The position numbers were made by a program, and so were the translations under genes. The notes beneath the pieces were generated by a model. It had not been told where the DNA came from. It made no database searches and saw only the letters and a list, made by a program, of their open reading frames with translations. From the NCBI GenBank assembly GCA_017419405.1, contig JAFOLH010000014.1:1-64000 (forward strand): a stretch of DNA of 64,000 nucleotides. Reading direction: 5' to 3'. The stretch comes from Renibacterium sp. GTDB taxonomy: Bacteria; Actinomycetota; Actinomycetes; Actinomycetales; Micrococcaceae. This document shows, piece after piece, positions 32,973-40,786 of this stretch. Each line of letters begins with the position of its first letter. Positions within the stretch are counted from its first letter, which is position 1.

Positions 32973-33144
32973 TCGAGTAACGAGCGCCAGCACGCTCCGG
33001 AATTCCCCCAGGGGAGGCTTCCGTCGCACTGCCCTGACTTGCTGGCCGGCAACCCTCTCTTCCGGCGGGGTGCCTCAGGTGAATACTCGGCAACGTCAAC
33101 GGGTTGCAAGCGGGTTCGCTCCCTTTTGCACCCACTGCAAAAGG
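32973..33144 (+). promoter_or_regulatory. SAM-IV riboswitch with Shine-Dalgarno-sequestering platform
   Basis: The leader matches the SAM-IV aptamer: GAGCGCCAGC (32982-32991), CTTGCTGGCCGGCAACCCTC (33039-33058) and GCGGGGTGCCTCAGGTGA (33065-33082). Outer helix P1 is CGAGT (32974-32978) with ACTCG (33085-33089). Downstream, CCTTTTGCA (33122-33130) and TGCAAAAGG (33136-33144) make a 9-bp hairpin that hides the AAAAGGAG ribosome site. GGGTTGCAA (33101-33109) can instead pair with TTGCACCC (33126-33133), and GCAAC/GTTGC (33090-33107) competes for the same bases. High SAM should therefore block translation of DUF1737-rhodanese-metZ. Confidence 0.88.
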
Positions 33145-33152
33145 AGTTTCCG

Positions 33153-33344
33153 ATGGCTGAAAACCGCCTGACCTACCGGTTGCTGACCGGTCCCGACGAT
33201 TCATCGTTCTGTCAGCGGGTGTCCGATGCGATCGCCGAGGGCTATGTGCTCCACGGCAGCCCGGCGATCACCGCGAATGGCGGCAAAATCGTCGTGGCAC
33301 AAGCCGTGATCCTGCCCAGCTTCGACCCGGCCGACGCGCGATGA
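33153..33344 (+). CDS. DUF1737 domain protein, first gene of the SAM-IV-controlled operon
   Basis: 63 residues. The sequence NRLTYRLLTGPDDSSFCQRVSDAIAEGYVLHGSPAI is typical of DUF1737, a small alpha/beta domain of unknown function. It starts 7 bases after AAAAGGAG, which lies in the riboswitch platform, and its stop overlaps the rhodanese start by 4 bases. Its place at the head of a methionine operon suggests a role with sulfur transfer, but no activity is known. Confidence 0.85.
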   Translation: MAENRLTYRLLTGPDDSSFCQRVSDAIAEGYVLHGSPAITANGGKIVVAQAVILPSFDPADAR

Positions 33345-33763
33345 GCTACGCGGGAGACCTCAGCCCGGAGGCAGCCTGGCAGAAGGTCGCCGACGGCGCG
33401 ACCCTGGTCGATGTGCGCACCGAAGCCGAATGGCAGGTGATCGGAGTGCCGGACACCGGCTCGATCGCCGTCGAACCGGTGTTCGTGCAGTGGAACCTGG
33501 CCGGGAACGTCTGGAATTCCGAATTCCTGGCGCAACTGGCGGAAGCGGTTCCGGCCGGGGCGGACCTGGTCTTCCTGTGCCGCTCCGGAGCCAGATCGAT
33601 TTCCGCCGCCGAAGCCGCCACCGAGGCCGGGTTCACCGCCTACAACGTGCTCGAAGGGTTCGAAGGCGTGCCGAACTCCTATGGCGACCGCACCGTGAAC
33701 GGCTGGAAGAACCGCAAACTGCCCTGGAAAACGCTCGCCGGCCAGAACCGCCTGGAGGCATAA
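33341..33763 (+). CDS. Rhodanese-like sulfurtransferase
   Basis: A 140-residue single rhodanese domain: ATLVDVRTEAEWQVIGVPDTGSI at the start and the active-site loop FLCRSGARS with Cys96 as the sulfur carrier. The downstream stretch GFTAYNVLEGFEGVPNSYGDRTVNGWK is usual in rhodaneses encoded beside metZ. It is co-translated with DUF1737 and followed 4 bases later by metZ, so it may supply persulfide sulfur or handle sulfide for O-acylhomoserine sulfhydrylation. Confidence 0.92.
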   Translation: MSYAGDLSPEAAWQKVADGATLVDVRTEAEWQVIGVPDTGSIAVEPVFVQWNLAGNVWNSEFLAQLAEAVPAGADLVFLCRSGARSISAAEAATEAGFTAYNVLEGFEGVPNSYGDRTVNGWKNRKLPWKTLAGQNRLEA

Positions 33764-33767
33764 AGCG

Positions 33768-34976
33768 ATGGCTTTCAACCCCTTGGCTGCCGAATGGGCC
33801 GCGGACACCCAGGCGGTGCGCGGCGGCTTGGACCGGACCGGTTTCTTCGAAACCTCGGAGGCGATATTCACCAACTCCGGTTTCGTCTACGACTCCGCCG
33901 AAGCCGCCGAACGCGCCTTCACCGGGGAAGACGAACGATTCGTCTACTCGCGCTACGGCAATCCGACCGTGGCGACCTTCCAGGAAAGGCTCCGGCTGCT
34001 CGAAGGCACCGAAGCCTGCTTCGCCACGGCCTCCGGGATGTCAGCGGTGTTCGTGGCTTTGGGTGCGCTGCTCGCAGCCGGTGACCGGGTGGTCGCCTCG
34101 CGGTCGCTCTTCGGATCGTGTTTCGTGATTTTGAACGAGATCCTGCCCCGATGGGGAGTCGAAACGGTCTTCGTCGACGGGCCGGATCTGGCGCAATGGC
34201 GCGAGGCGCTGTCGGTGCCGACCACCGCGGTGTTCTTCGAGTCGCCGTCCAATCCGATGCAGGAAATCGTCGACATCCGAGCGGTCTGCGATTTGGCGCA
34301 TGCGGCCGGCGCCACCGTGGTCGCGGACAATGTCTTCGCCACCCCGTTGCTGCAGCGCTGCACCGAGCTCGGCGCCGACGTCGTGGTCTATTCCGGGACC
34401 AAGCACATCGACGGCCAGGGCCGGGTGATGGGCGGCGCGATCCTGGGCAGCAAGGAATTCATCGACGGACCGGTCAAACAGCTGATGCGGCACACCGGGC
34501 CGTCGTTGTCGTCCTTCAATGCCTGGGTTTTGACCAAGGGCCTGGAGACCCTAGCGCTGCGGGTGAACCACTCCTCGGCCTCGGCGCTGGCCCTGGCCGA
34601 GTTCTTGGAACAGCAGCCCGAGGTCGAATGGGTGAAGTACCCGCTGCTGAAATCGCACCCGCAGTATGAACTGGCCGCGGCGCAGATGTCCGCGGGCGGC
34701 ACCGTGTTGACCTTCGCGCTGCGCGCTACGGGAGCAGGCGGCGGCAAGGCCGAAGCGTTTTCGCTGCTCAATGCGCTCAAAGTCATCGACATTTCGAACA
34801 ACCTGGGCGATTCGAAATCCCTGATCACACACCCGGCGACCACCACGCACCGCGCGATGGGCCCGGAAGGCCGCGCCGCGATCGGGCTGGGCGACGGCGT
34901 GGTCCGGCTGTCCGTAGGGCTGGAAGACCTCGAGGATTTGCGCGGCGACCTGGCCCAAGCCCTCGCTGCACGCTAA
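33768..34976 (+). CDS. metZ: O-succinylhomoserine (O-acylhomoserine) sulfhydrylase
   Basis: A 402-residue Cys/Met-metabolism PLP enzyme. EDERFVYSRYGNPTVATFQERLRLLEG is the N-terminal part, ATASGMSAVFVAL the cofactor ring-stacking region, and VVYSGTKHIDGQGRVMGG has the PLP-binding Lys. The C-terminal segment VIDISNNLGDSKSLITHPATTTHRAM is characteristic. It makes homocysteine from an acylated homoserine and sulfide in the cytosol. Position behind a SAM-IV riboswitch and a rhodanese supports MetZ over cystathionine gamma-synthase. Confidence 0.92.
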   Translation: MAFNPLAAEWAADTQAVRGGLDRTGFFETSEAIFTNSGFVYDSAEAAERAFTGEDERFVYSRYGNPTVATFQERLRLLEGTEACFATASGMSAVFVALGALLAAGDRVVASRSLFGSCFVILNEILPRWGVETVFVDGPDLAQWREALSVPTTAVFFESPSNPMQEIVDIRAVCDLAHAAGATVVADNVFATPLLQRCTELGADVVVYSGTKHIDGQGRVMGGAILGSKEFIDGPVKQLMRHTGPSLSSFNAWVLTKGLETLALRVNHSSASALALAEFLEQQPEVEWVKYPLLKSHPQYELAAAQMSAGGTVLTFALRATGAGGGKAEAFSLLNALKVIDISNNLGDSKSLITHPATTTHRAMGPEGRAAIGLGDGVVRLSVGLEDLEDLRGDLAQALAAR

Positions 34977-34981
34977 GCCCT

Positions 34982-35060
34982 GTTTCGGATAGTCGCTTGC
35001 GCATGAGATAGCGGTTTGACGCGCAAACGGCTATCCGAGACGTAGAAGGCTATCTGAAAC
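34982..35060. repeat. Alternative-hairpin element between metZ and the murA-like gene
   Basis: TCGGATAGTCGCTTGCGC (34985-35002) pairs with GCGCAAACGGCTATCCGA (35021-35038) with two mismatches that are G:U-compatible in RNA. GATAGCGGTTTG (35007-35018) pairs with CAAACGGCTATC (35024-35035) with one mismatch, and excludes the first stem. A further copy of the end motif, CTATCTGAAAC (35050-35060), is the near complement of GTTTCGGATAG (34982-34992). The element fills the gap between two convergent genes and probably ends transcription from both. Confidence 0.6.
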
Positions 35061-35062
35061 GG

Positions 35063-36604
35063 TTAGTCCTGGAAGTATTCGATCTCGGCGCCGAGGGTGT
35101 TCAACCGCTCGGCGAGGTCTTCGTAACCGCGCTCGATCACGTAGATGTTCCGCAATTCCGAGGTGCCCCGGGCTGCCAGCATCGCCAACAGGATGCACGC
35201 GGCCGGCCGCAATGCCGGCGGGCAGCCGATCTCCGCGGCACGCCAACGGGTGGGGCCTTCGACATCGATCCGGTGCGGATCGAGCAAGCGCACCCGTGCG
35301 CCGAGCTTGTTGAGCTCGGTCAGGTAGATCGCCCGGTTCTCGTAGACCCAGTCGTGGATCAGCGTGGTGCCCTCGGCGCAGGAGGCGATCACTGCGAAGA
35401 ACGGCAGATTGTCGATGTTCAAGCCGGGGAACGGCATCGGGTGGATCTTGTCCGGCGCGGCCTTCAACTCGGACGGCAAGGTGGTGATGTCGACCAACCG
35501 GGTATGCCCGTTCCGGGCCGTGTATTCCTCGGTTTTGCGGTATTTGAAGCCCATCTGCTCCAACACCGAAAGCTCGATTTCCATGAACTCGATCGGCACC
35601 CGGCGGATCGTCACTTCGGAACCGGTGACGATGCCCGCGGTGATCAAGCTCATCGCTTCGATCGGATCTTCCGAAGGGGCGTATTCGATGTCCAGGTCGA
35701 TCAGCGCCTTGCCCCGGATGGTCAGGGTCGTGGAACCGATCCCCTCCACGGATACGCCCAATTCCTGCAGGTAGAAGCAGAGGTCCTGGACCATGTAATT
35801 AGGGCTCGCATTGCGGATCACGGTCTTGCCCACCCGGTGCGCGGCCGCCATGATGGCGTTTTCGGTGACCGTATCGCCGCGTTCGGTGAGCACGAAGATC
35901 CGGTCCTCGGCATCGGCCGGCGGAGTCTGCACGCCGTAAAAACCCTGGTGCGCTTCGACCGAAAGACCGAACTGGCGCAACGCCTGCATATGCGGCTCGA
36001 CCGTCCGGGTGCCCAGATCGCAGCCGCCGGCGTAGGGCAGCCGGTAGGTCTCTTCCTGGTCCAGCAACGGTCCGAGGAGCATGATCACGCTGCGGGTCCG
36101 CCGGGCAGCCTCGACATCCATCGAGTCCAGGTCCAGCACCGCGGGCCTGCGGATCTGCAAGTCGTTGGCGTTGAGCCAGGTGCATTCCACGCCGATCGAC
36201 GTCAGCACCTCGACGATCCGATTGACTTCCTCGATCCGGGCCAACCGGCGCAAGGTGGTGGTCCCCCGGTTGAGCAGCGAAGCGCACAACAGGGCCACGC
36301 CCGCGTTTTTCGACGAGTTGACGTCGACGACCCCGGAGAGGGTGTGCCCGCCGGTGACCCGCAAGTGGGTCATTTTGGATTTCATCGAGCCTCCGACATT
36401 GACAATGCTGTGCCCGAAGATCGTCTCCATCCGCTGGATCATCTTCAGGCTCAGATTCTGCTTGCCCTGTTCCATCCGGGCGACTGCGCTCTGGCTGGTC
36501 CCCAGCTCGGCGGCGAGCTTCCCTTGCGTCCAGCCTTTGCCCAGGCGGGCGTCGCGGAGAATCTGGGCTACGGTTTCTGCGGTTTCTTGCACATCGGTCG
36601 TCAC
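35063..36604 (-). CDS. murA: MurA-like enolpyruvyl transferase with N-terminal XRE helix-turn-helix
   Basis: 513 residues. Residues about 10-67 form an XRE/Cro helix-turn-helix (GWTQGKLAAELGTSQSAVAR, then MEQGKQNLSLKMIQRM). Residues about 75-513 are an EPSP/MurA-type enzyme: DVNSSKNAGVALL with Lys99-Asn100, LPYAGGCDLGTR with the PEP-reactive Cys195, and NIYVIERGYEDLAERLNTLGAEI at the end. The active-site residues are kept, so it should add enolpyruvate to UDP-GlcNAc, the first step of peptidoglycan synthesis. An internal start at Met74 or Met78 would remove the DNA-binding part. The fusion suggests an enzyme that also regulates transcription, or a paralogue controlled by its own DNA binding. 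Confidence 0.88.
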   Translation of the reverse strand: MTTDVQETAETVAQILRDARLGKGWTQGKLAAELGTSQSAVARMEQGKQNLSLKMIQRMETIFGHSIVNVGGSMKSKMTHLRVTGGHTLSGVVDVNSSKNAGVALLCASLLNRGTTTLRRLARIEEVNRIVEVLTSIGVECTWLNANDLQIRRPAVLDLDSMDVEAARRTRSVIMLLGPLLDQEETYRLPYAGGCDLGTRTVEPHMQALRQFGLSVEAHQGFYGVQTPPADAEDRIFVLTERGDTVTENAIMAAAHRVGKTVIRNASPNYMVQDLCFYLQELGVSVEGIGSTTLTIRGKALIDLDIEYAPSEDPIEAMSLITAGIVTGSEVTIRRVPIEFMEIELSVLEQMGFKYRKTEEYTARNGHTRLVDITTLPSELKAAPDKIHPMPFPGLNIDNLPFFAVIASCAEGTTLIHDWVYENRAIYLTELNKLGARVRLLDPHRIDVEGPTRWRAAEIGCPPALRPAACILLAMLAARGTSELRNIYVIERGYEDLAERLNTLGAEIEYFQD

Positions 36605-36709
36605 GTCTAAAAAATATCACAGGAAGCATAAATGCAACAATTGAACACGCAGCGGACCGCAGCGAGTCGTGATCTATTCGTTACATGCGATATTTTGCCG
36701 CTCGGTCGA

Positions 36710-37522
36710 TTACCAGAAGACCGGGTTCCACCGCCCTGCAGCAATCGCCAAACCGATCGAAAGCCCGATCACCGCCAGGGCGCCCAGCGCCACCCAGAGA
36801 TCCAACCAGCCGAAGGTCGAGTCGCGCGCCCAGGTCCGCGGCCCGGAACCGAAGCCCTTGGCCTCCATGGTCACGGCCAAGCGTCCGGCCCGGCGCAGCG
36901 CCTGCACCAGAAGCGCCATGGCCTGCCCCCAGGAGGCTTTGAGCCGGCCGAAGAACCCGGCGTTGCTGCCCACTCCCCGCGCCCGGCGCGCCATTCCCAG
37001 CGTCTGCCATTCTTCGATCAACAAGCCCACCAGGCGCATCGCGGCGAGTGCGCCGAGCACGAACCTGGCCGGCAGTTTGGCCCGCTGGGCCAGAGAATCG
37101 GCCAGATCCGTGGGATCGGTGCAGACCAGAAGCAAGATCCCGGGCAGTGCGATCGCCATGCTCCGCAGAACCACGGCGAAGGCCGAATCCAAAGACCCGG
37201 TAGTGAGCAGGAACGGTCCCCAGTCCAAAACCACAGTTCCGGTTTTCGCCGCCAGAAGGGCAGTTCCATACCCGCCGCCGATTGCGGCCAAGAGCAACGG
37301 CCAGCCCCTGCTGAGCAGCATCCGGAAGGACAAACCGGCGAGCGGCAGCACGGCCAACTCCAGAATCAATGCGGTGCCGGCGGAAACCACGTCCAAACTC
37401 AGAATCAGGGCAATCGCGATCGCCAAGGCAGCCAGCAGCTTGCTGAGCGGGTTCGCGCCGGCCAAGACCGGCGCTCCGGACGAATCCGGAGCCGACGTCG
37501 GAACGGCTTCGGCGGTGCTCAT
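36710..37522 (-). CDS. ykoC: ECF transporter T component (YkoC-like)
   Basis: A 270-residue membrane protein with about six helices. LAKLLAALAIAIALILSLD-type N-terminal helices follow a Ser/Ala-rich start, and the coupling-helix motifs are MARRARGVGSN and RRAGRLAVTMEAKGFGSGPR (the ARG and AKG signature of CbiQ/EcfT). It would couple the ATPase to the substrate-binding subunit. It overlaps the ATPase gene by 4 bases. Being the third gene behind a TPP riboswitch, it belongs to a dedicated thiamine or hydroxymethylpyrimidine importer. Confidence 0.9.
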   Translation of the reverse strand: MSTAEAVPTSAPDSSGAPVLAGANPLSKLLAALAIAIALILSLDVVSAGTALILELAVLPLAGLSFRMLLSRGWPLLLAAIGGGYGTALLAAKTGTVVLDWGPFLLTTGSLDSAFAVVLRSMAIALPGILLLVCTDPTDLADSLAQRAKLPARFVLGALAAMRLVGLLIEEWQTLGMARRARGVGSNAGFFGRLKASWGQAMALLVQALRRAGRLAVTMEAKGFGSGPRTWARDSTFGWLDLWVALGALAVIGLSIGLAIAAGRWNPVFW

Positions 37523-39111
37523 CCGGTGCCCTCCAGCCGCTCGGTCGCCGCCAACCGGTCAGCCCCGTCCAAACGGTCAGCCCCGTCCAACCGCAAACTG
37601 CGGCCGCCGATCGCGGCGCTGAAGGCGGCGTCGTGGGTTACCGAAACGACCGCAGTACCCTGCTCGAGCAACTCGATCAGCAGATCCGCCAGCTCGGCCC
37701 AGGTATTCGCGTCTTGGCCGAATGTCGGTTCGTCCAGGATCAGCAGCTCCGGACTCGCGGCGAGCACGGTCGCCACCGAAAGCCGGCGCTTCTCGCCGCC
37801 GGACAGGGTATAGGGGTTGGCATCGCGGAGCCCGGTCAAGCGCAGCCGCTCCAGGAGTTCATCCACCCGCTCGGCGCCACGGCCCAGAAGTCGCGGGCCG
37901 AAAGCCAGCTCTTCGGCCACCGTCCCGGTGACGAATTGGTGCTCCGGTTCTTGGAAGACCGTGCCGATCCGTTCGATCAGTTCGGCACCGCTCCAGTCGA
38001 TCGGGTCCGGCCCGGCGCCAGCAGCCAGACCGGGCCCGGCCTGCAACGTCCCTGCGACCGGGGCCAGCAGTCCGCCCAGGGTCAGGGCAAGGGTGGATTT
38101 CCCAGATCCGTTGCGGCCGGTGATCGTCAATGACTGACCGGCGTGGATCGCCAGGTCGATCTGCGCCGCGGCCGGCGCGACGGCCCGGCCGGCCTTCCCG
38201 CGGCGTCGGCCGCGCCGCGATGCGGCAGCACCCTGCCGGGACACCGCGAGTCCGGCCGCTTGCATCAGGGCTTCGGCCGGAGGGCCGGACCGGGTATCCT
38301 GCACCGGCCGGGTGGCCGGCACTTCGCCGGGCAACCAGACTCCCGCCGCACGCAGTGAGGCACGCGCCTGGAACCGGTCGTCCAGGATTTTTTCCGGCGC
38401 GCCGTCGAACAGCACGCCTTGCCCCGGACCGCCCAGCACCACGATGCGGTCGACGACTTCCAACCACACGGCGACCCGGTGTTCGACCACGACCAAAGTG
38501 GCTCCGCTGCGTTCCACCGAGCGGAGCACCGCATCGCGCACGTCGAGCACACCGGCCGGATCGAGATTCGCCGTCGGCTCGTCCAACAGCAACAGACCGG
38601 GCTGCATCGCGAGCAGACCGGCCAGGCCCAATCGTTGCTTCTGACCGCCGGAGAGCTTCCCCGTGGCCTGGTCCAAGGGCAGTTCCAGGCCCACCGCATC
38701 CAGCGCGGCCCGCACCCGGGGCCAGATCAGCTCGCGGGGAACCGCCAGGTTTTCTGCCCCGAATGCCACATCGTCGCCGATCCGGGACAGCACCACCTGG
38801 GCATCCGGGTCTTGCTGCATGAGCCCCACCCGACCCCGCTGCCGGGCCGGCGCCGCGCCGTCCAGCAGCAAGGATCCGAACTCTTCGGCATCCAGTTCGT
38901 CGCCGAGCAGCCCCGCAGCAGCATGCAGGAATGTGGACTTCCCGGCACCGGAGGGTCCGAGCAGCAAGACCCGCTCGCCGGGATCGATCTGCAAGTCGAG
39001 GCCATGCACCGCCGGCTGCGACCGGTCGGCGTGCTGCCAGCCCCACCCTTCGGCCCGGAGCCCCAGCGGGGCCACCGAGGCAGCCGTCCGTGCGGACGGG
39101 CTCTTCGGCAT
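37519..39111 (-). CDS. ykoD: ECF transporter ATPase, two fused ATP-binding domains (YkoD-like)
   Basis: 530 residues from the ATG at 39111-39109, 2 bases after the ykoE stop. Two full ABC ATPases lie in tandem: the first with Walker A LLGPSGAGKST, signature LSGGQKQRLGLAG and LLLLDEPTANLDP; the second with TGRNGSGKST, signature LSGGEKRRLSVAT and LLILDEPTFGQD. A basic linker (SRRGRRRGKAGR) joins them. The C-terminus has a short RLDGADRLDGADRL repeat. This is the fused ATPase arrangement of YkoD. It overlaps ykoC by 4 bases. Confidence 0.92.
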   Translation of the reverse strand: MPKSPSARTAASVAPLGLRAEGWGWQHADRSQPAVHGLDLQIDPGERVLLLGPSGAGKSTFLHAAAGLLGDELDAEEFGSLLLDGAAPARQRGRVGLMQQDPDAQVVLSRIGDDVAFGAENLAVPRELIWPRVRAALDAVGLELPLDQATGKLSGGQKQRLGLAGLLAMQPGLLLLDEPTANLDPAGVLDVRDAVLRSVERSGATLVVVEHRVAVWLEVVDRIVVLGGPGQGVLFDGAPEKILDDRFQARASLRAAGVWLPGEVPATRPVQDTRSGPPAEALMQAAGLAVSRQGAAASRRGRRRGKAGRAVAPAAAQIDLAIHAGQSLTITGRNGSGKSTLALTLGGLLAPVAGTLQAGPGLAAGAGPDPIDWSGAELIERIGTVFQEPEHQFVTGTVAEELAFGPRLLGRGAERVDELLERLRLTGLRDANPYTLSGGEKRRLSVATVLAASPELLILDEPTFGQDANTWAELADLLIELLEQGTAVVSVTHDAAFSAAIGGRSLRLDGADRLDGADRLAATERLEGTG

Positions 39112-39113
39112 AC

Positions 39114-39776
39114 TCAGAACGCTGGTTCGCCGGCGGCCCGCCGCGACGCCAGATTGGCCAACGCGCCGGTGCGGGCCAACCCCCGGGTGATCAGCCAGGA
39201 AACCAGACCGGCGATGACCATGCCGGAGACCACGGCAAAGCCGAAGTAGAGGACTTTCCAGCTGAACTCCCACGCCACATTGGAAATCAGGTTGTCATTG
39301 AGGCCCATCGCCGCGCCGGCCAGAGCCCCGGCGAGCAGAGCCGGCGGCAGATTGAACCGGCGGTAGCGAAACAGCGCGAAGCCCAACTCGGCGCCGAGTC
39401 CTTGGACCAGTCCGGAAAGCAGCACGGTCATGCCGAAATGCGTGCCCAGAACGCCTTCGACGGCGGCCGCGATGAGTTCGCAGAACAATGCGGCGCCCGG
39501 TTTGCGAATCACCAACCCGCCGATCACGCCCGCGATCAGCCAACCGCCGCCGTAGAGCCCGCCCAGCGGCGGGAACGCCGCGAAGGCGATCGAAACCGGG
39601 CCGTAGAGCGTCGACCAGGCCCAGAAGACCACTCCGACGGCGACGCCCAGCACCGCCGCAACCACGATGTCCACCACTCGCCAACGGCTGCGCTGGGCAA
39701 GGGATTTCTGCGCAGAAGACTGCGGACCGGCGGAATTGTTTGCGGTATTGGCCGCCCCGGATTGCTCGTTCGCCAT
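39114..39776 (-). CDS. ykoE: ECF transporter substrate-binding membrane subunit YkoE (thiamine/HMP)
   Basis: A 220-residue membrane protein with five or six helices after a polar, Asn/Ala-rich N-terminus. VVDIVVAAVLGVAVGVVFWAW, FPPLGGLYGGGWLIAGVIGG, KPGAALFCELIAAAVEGVLG and FGMTVLLSGLVQGLGAELGF match the YkoE family, the S component for thiamine or its pyrimidine precursor. Control by a TPP riboswitch in its leader agrees. The SD AGGAGG lies 5 bases before the ATG and can be hidden in a hairpin. Confidence 0.93.
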   Translation of the reverse strand: MANEQSGAANTANNSAGPQSSAQKSLAQRSRWRVVDIVVAAVLGVAVGVVFWAWSTLYGPVSIAFAAFPPLGGLYGGGWLIAGVIGGLVIRKPGAALFCELIAAAVEGVLGTHFGMTVLLSGLVQGLGAELGFALFRYRRFNLPPALLAGALAGAAMGLNDNLISNVAWEFSWKVLYFGFAVVSGMVIAGLVSWLITRGLARTGALANLASRRAAGEPAF

Positions 39777-39781
39777 ACTGT

Positions 39782-39922
39782 CCTCCTTTTCAGGAGGGGC
39801 GGCGTGTACGGTGACACGCCGAAGAGCACTCGACTCCCTTCGCCGGTACTAACCGGATCAGGTTCGAGGGTCTGCGGCTATCCGCACTCTCAGCGCCCGC
39901 CTTGCGGCGGCGCTCCCCTGTC
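39782..39922 (-). promoter_or_regulatory. TPP (THI-box) riboswitch and SD-sequestering platform
   Basis: Read on the minus strand from about 39922 the leader gives ACAGGGGAGC, then GCGCTGAGAGTGCGG, then GACCCTCGAACCTGATCCGG, GTTAGTACCGGCG and AAGGGA, the conserved parts of the thiamine pyrophosphate aptamer. Downstream are a GGCGTGT/ACACGCC hairpin (39801-39820) and a CCTCCT/AGGAGG hairpin (39782-39797) that occludes the ykoE Shine-Dalgarno sequence. Control is thus likely at translation initiation, with TPP shutting off thiamine uptake. Confidence 0.95.
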
Positions 39923-39966
39923 GTTTGATTGCTGTGCAAGTTTACACCCGCGGCGCACCCAACGTT

Positions 39967-40021
39967 GAGTGGCCAGCTCTGCAGCTTATAAAGCCGATTT
40001 GGCCTGCAGATCTGGCCGCTC
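39967..40021. repeat. 55-bp palindromic element, copy A
   Basis: It begins GAGTGGCCAGCTCTGCA and ends TGCAGATCTGGCCGCTC; the arms pair over 17 bp with one mismatch and one G:U. The 21-base centre contains GCC-GATTT-GGC, a small inner hairpin. The same element, in the same orientation and of the same length, lies at 59816 and 60897. Here it follows the DUF4235 stop and precedes the TPP riboswitch on the minus strand. Confidence 0.8.
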
Positions 40022-40033
40022 GGCGGGAGGCGC

Positions 40034-40294
40034 TCAGGTCAGGTCGCGGGACTGGTTGAATCTGGCGATGGCCCGCTGCGCCCCGCGACCGGTCAGGGTT
40101 TGGATGATCGCGGCCACGGTCGCGGAAACCACCGCGAAAATCAACGCGGAACGGAGGCTGTGCTCCAGGTTCTCGCCGTCTTTGGGCGGAGCGTTTCCGG
40201 TGGTTTTGGTCCACACCGTGTCCACGATCTTGTTGGCGGCTAACCCCGCGCCGAAGCTGATTCCGGCGGCCAGAAGCTTGAAGATCAGATTCAT
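40034..40294 (-). CDS. DUF4235 small membrane protein
   Basis: 86 residues. Two hydrophobic stretches (NLIFKLLAAGISFGAGLAANKIVDTVW and ALIFAVVSATVAAIIQTLTGRGAQRAI) flank a polar GNAPPKDGENLEHSL linker, the pattern of DUF4235, a small actinobacterial membrane protein of unknown role. It lies 9 bases downstream of the lipoprotein gene on the same strand, so the two are probably cotranscribed. Confidence 0.87.
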   Translation of the reverse strand: MNLIFKLLAAGISFGAGLAANKIVDTVWTKTTGNAPPKDGENLEHSLRSALIFAVVSATVAAIIQTLTGRGAQRAIARFNQSRDLT

Positions 40295-40303
40295 GTTCCT
40301 AGC

Positions 40304-40774
40304 CTACTTGAGCTTTCCGGCCTGCGCGTTGGGGATGCAATTCACGGCGCCTTGGTAGTCCAGTTGGGCTTTGACGCTCCACGGCACGGTGGCCCCGGGA
40401 GCCACCGCTTTGAGCACGGCGACGCCGCGCGCCACCACGTCCGAACTGGCCGTGGCCCAATCCACCGCGATCACGATGTCGGTCGCCGAGCCGGCGCCAT
40501 TGGTCGCTTGGCCGGCGGCTGTCACCGGGCCCGCTGCCATCCCGCATTGGTCCAAAGTGATGCTGGAGCGGATGCCCTGCGCCCCGTCTAGCTCCGGCAC
40601 CGGCGGCAGCACCGGCGAGATCACGCCTTGGCTGGCTTGCGTGCTCGGCGCCGGGGCGAGCGCCGAGGAGGACCCGTCAGAAGACCCGTCCGACGACGGC
40701 GTGCAGCCGGCCAAGGCCAGACCGGCCGCAGCCACGGCGGCGATGAGCAGAGACGGTTTGCGGTGCTTGTTCAT
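40304..40774 (-). CDS. Putative lipoprotein, unknown function
   Basis: I do not recognise the family. 156 residues with a lipoprotein signal: MNKHRKPSLLIAAVAAAGLA then LAGC with the lipidated Cys24, followed by a Ser/Asp/Ala/Pro-rich linker and a domain of about 90 residues (RSSITLDQCGMAAGPVTAAGQ, DIVIAVDWATASSDVVARGVA, VPWSVKAQLDYQGAVNCIP). The two cysteines of the domain may form a disulfide. The fold of beta strands with ATN/VDW motifs recalls extracellular immunoglobulin-like domains. It lies 12 bases after the giant surface-protein gene on the same strand. Confidence 0.8.
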   Translation of the reverse strand: MNKHRKPSLLIAAVAAAGLALAGCTPSSDGSSDGSSSALAPAPSTQASQGVISPVLPPVPELDGAQGIRSSITLDQCGMAAGPVTAAGQATNGAGSATDIVIAVDWATASSDVVARGVAVLKAVAPGATVPWSVKAQLDYQGAVNCIPNAQAGKLK

Positions 40775-40786
40775 ATTCCCCTTGGT

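Noticed and set aside
30935..33109. 724-codon minus-strand open frame opposite the ABC exporter and the SAM-IV leader
   Set aside because: It is composed mostly of His/Gln/Asp/Arg, spans a riboswitch and an intact exporter on the other strand, and has no motif support.
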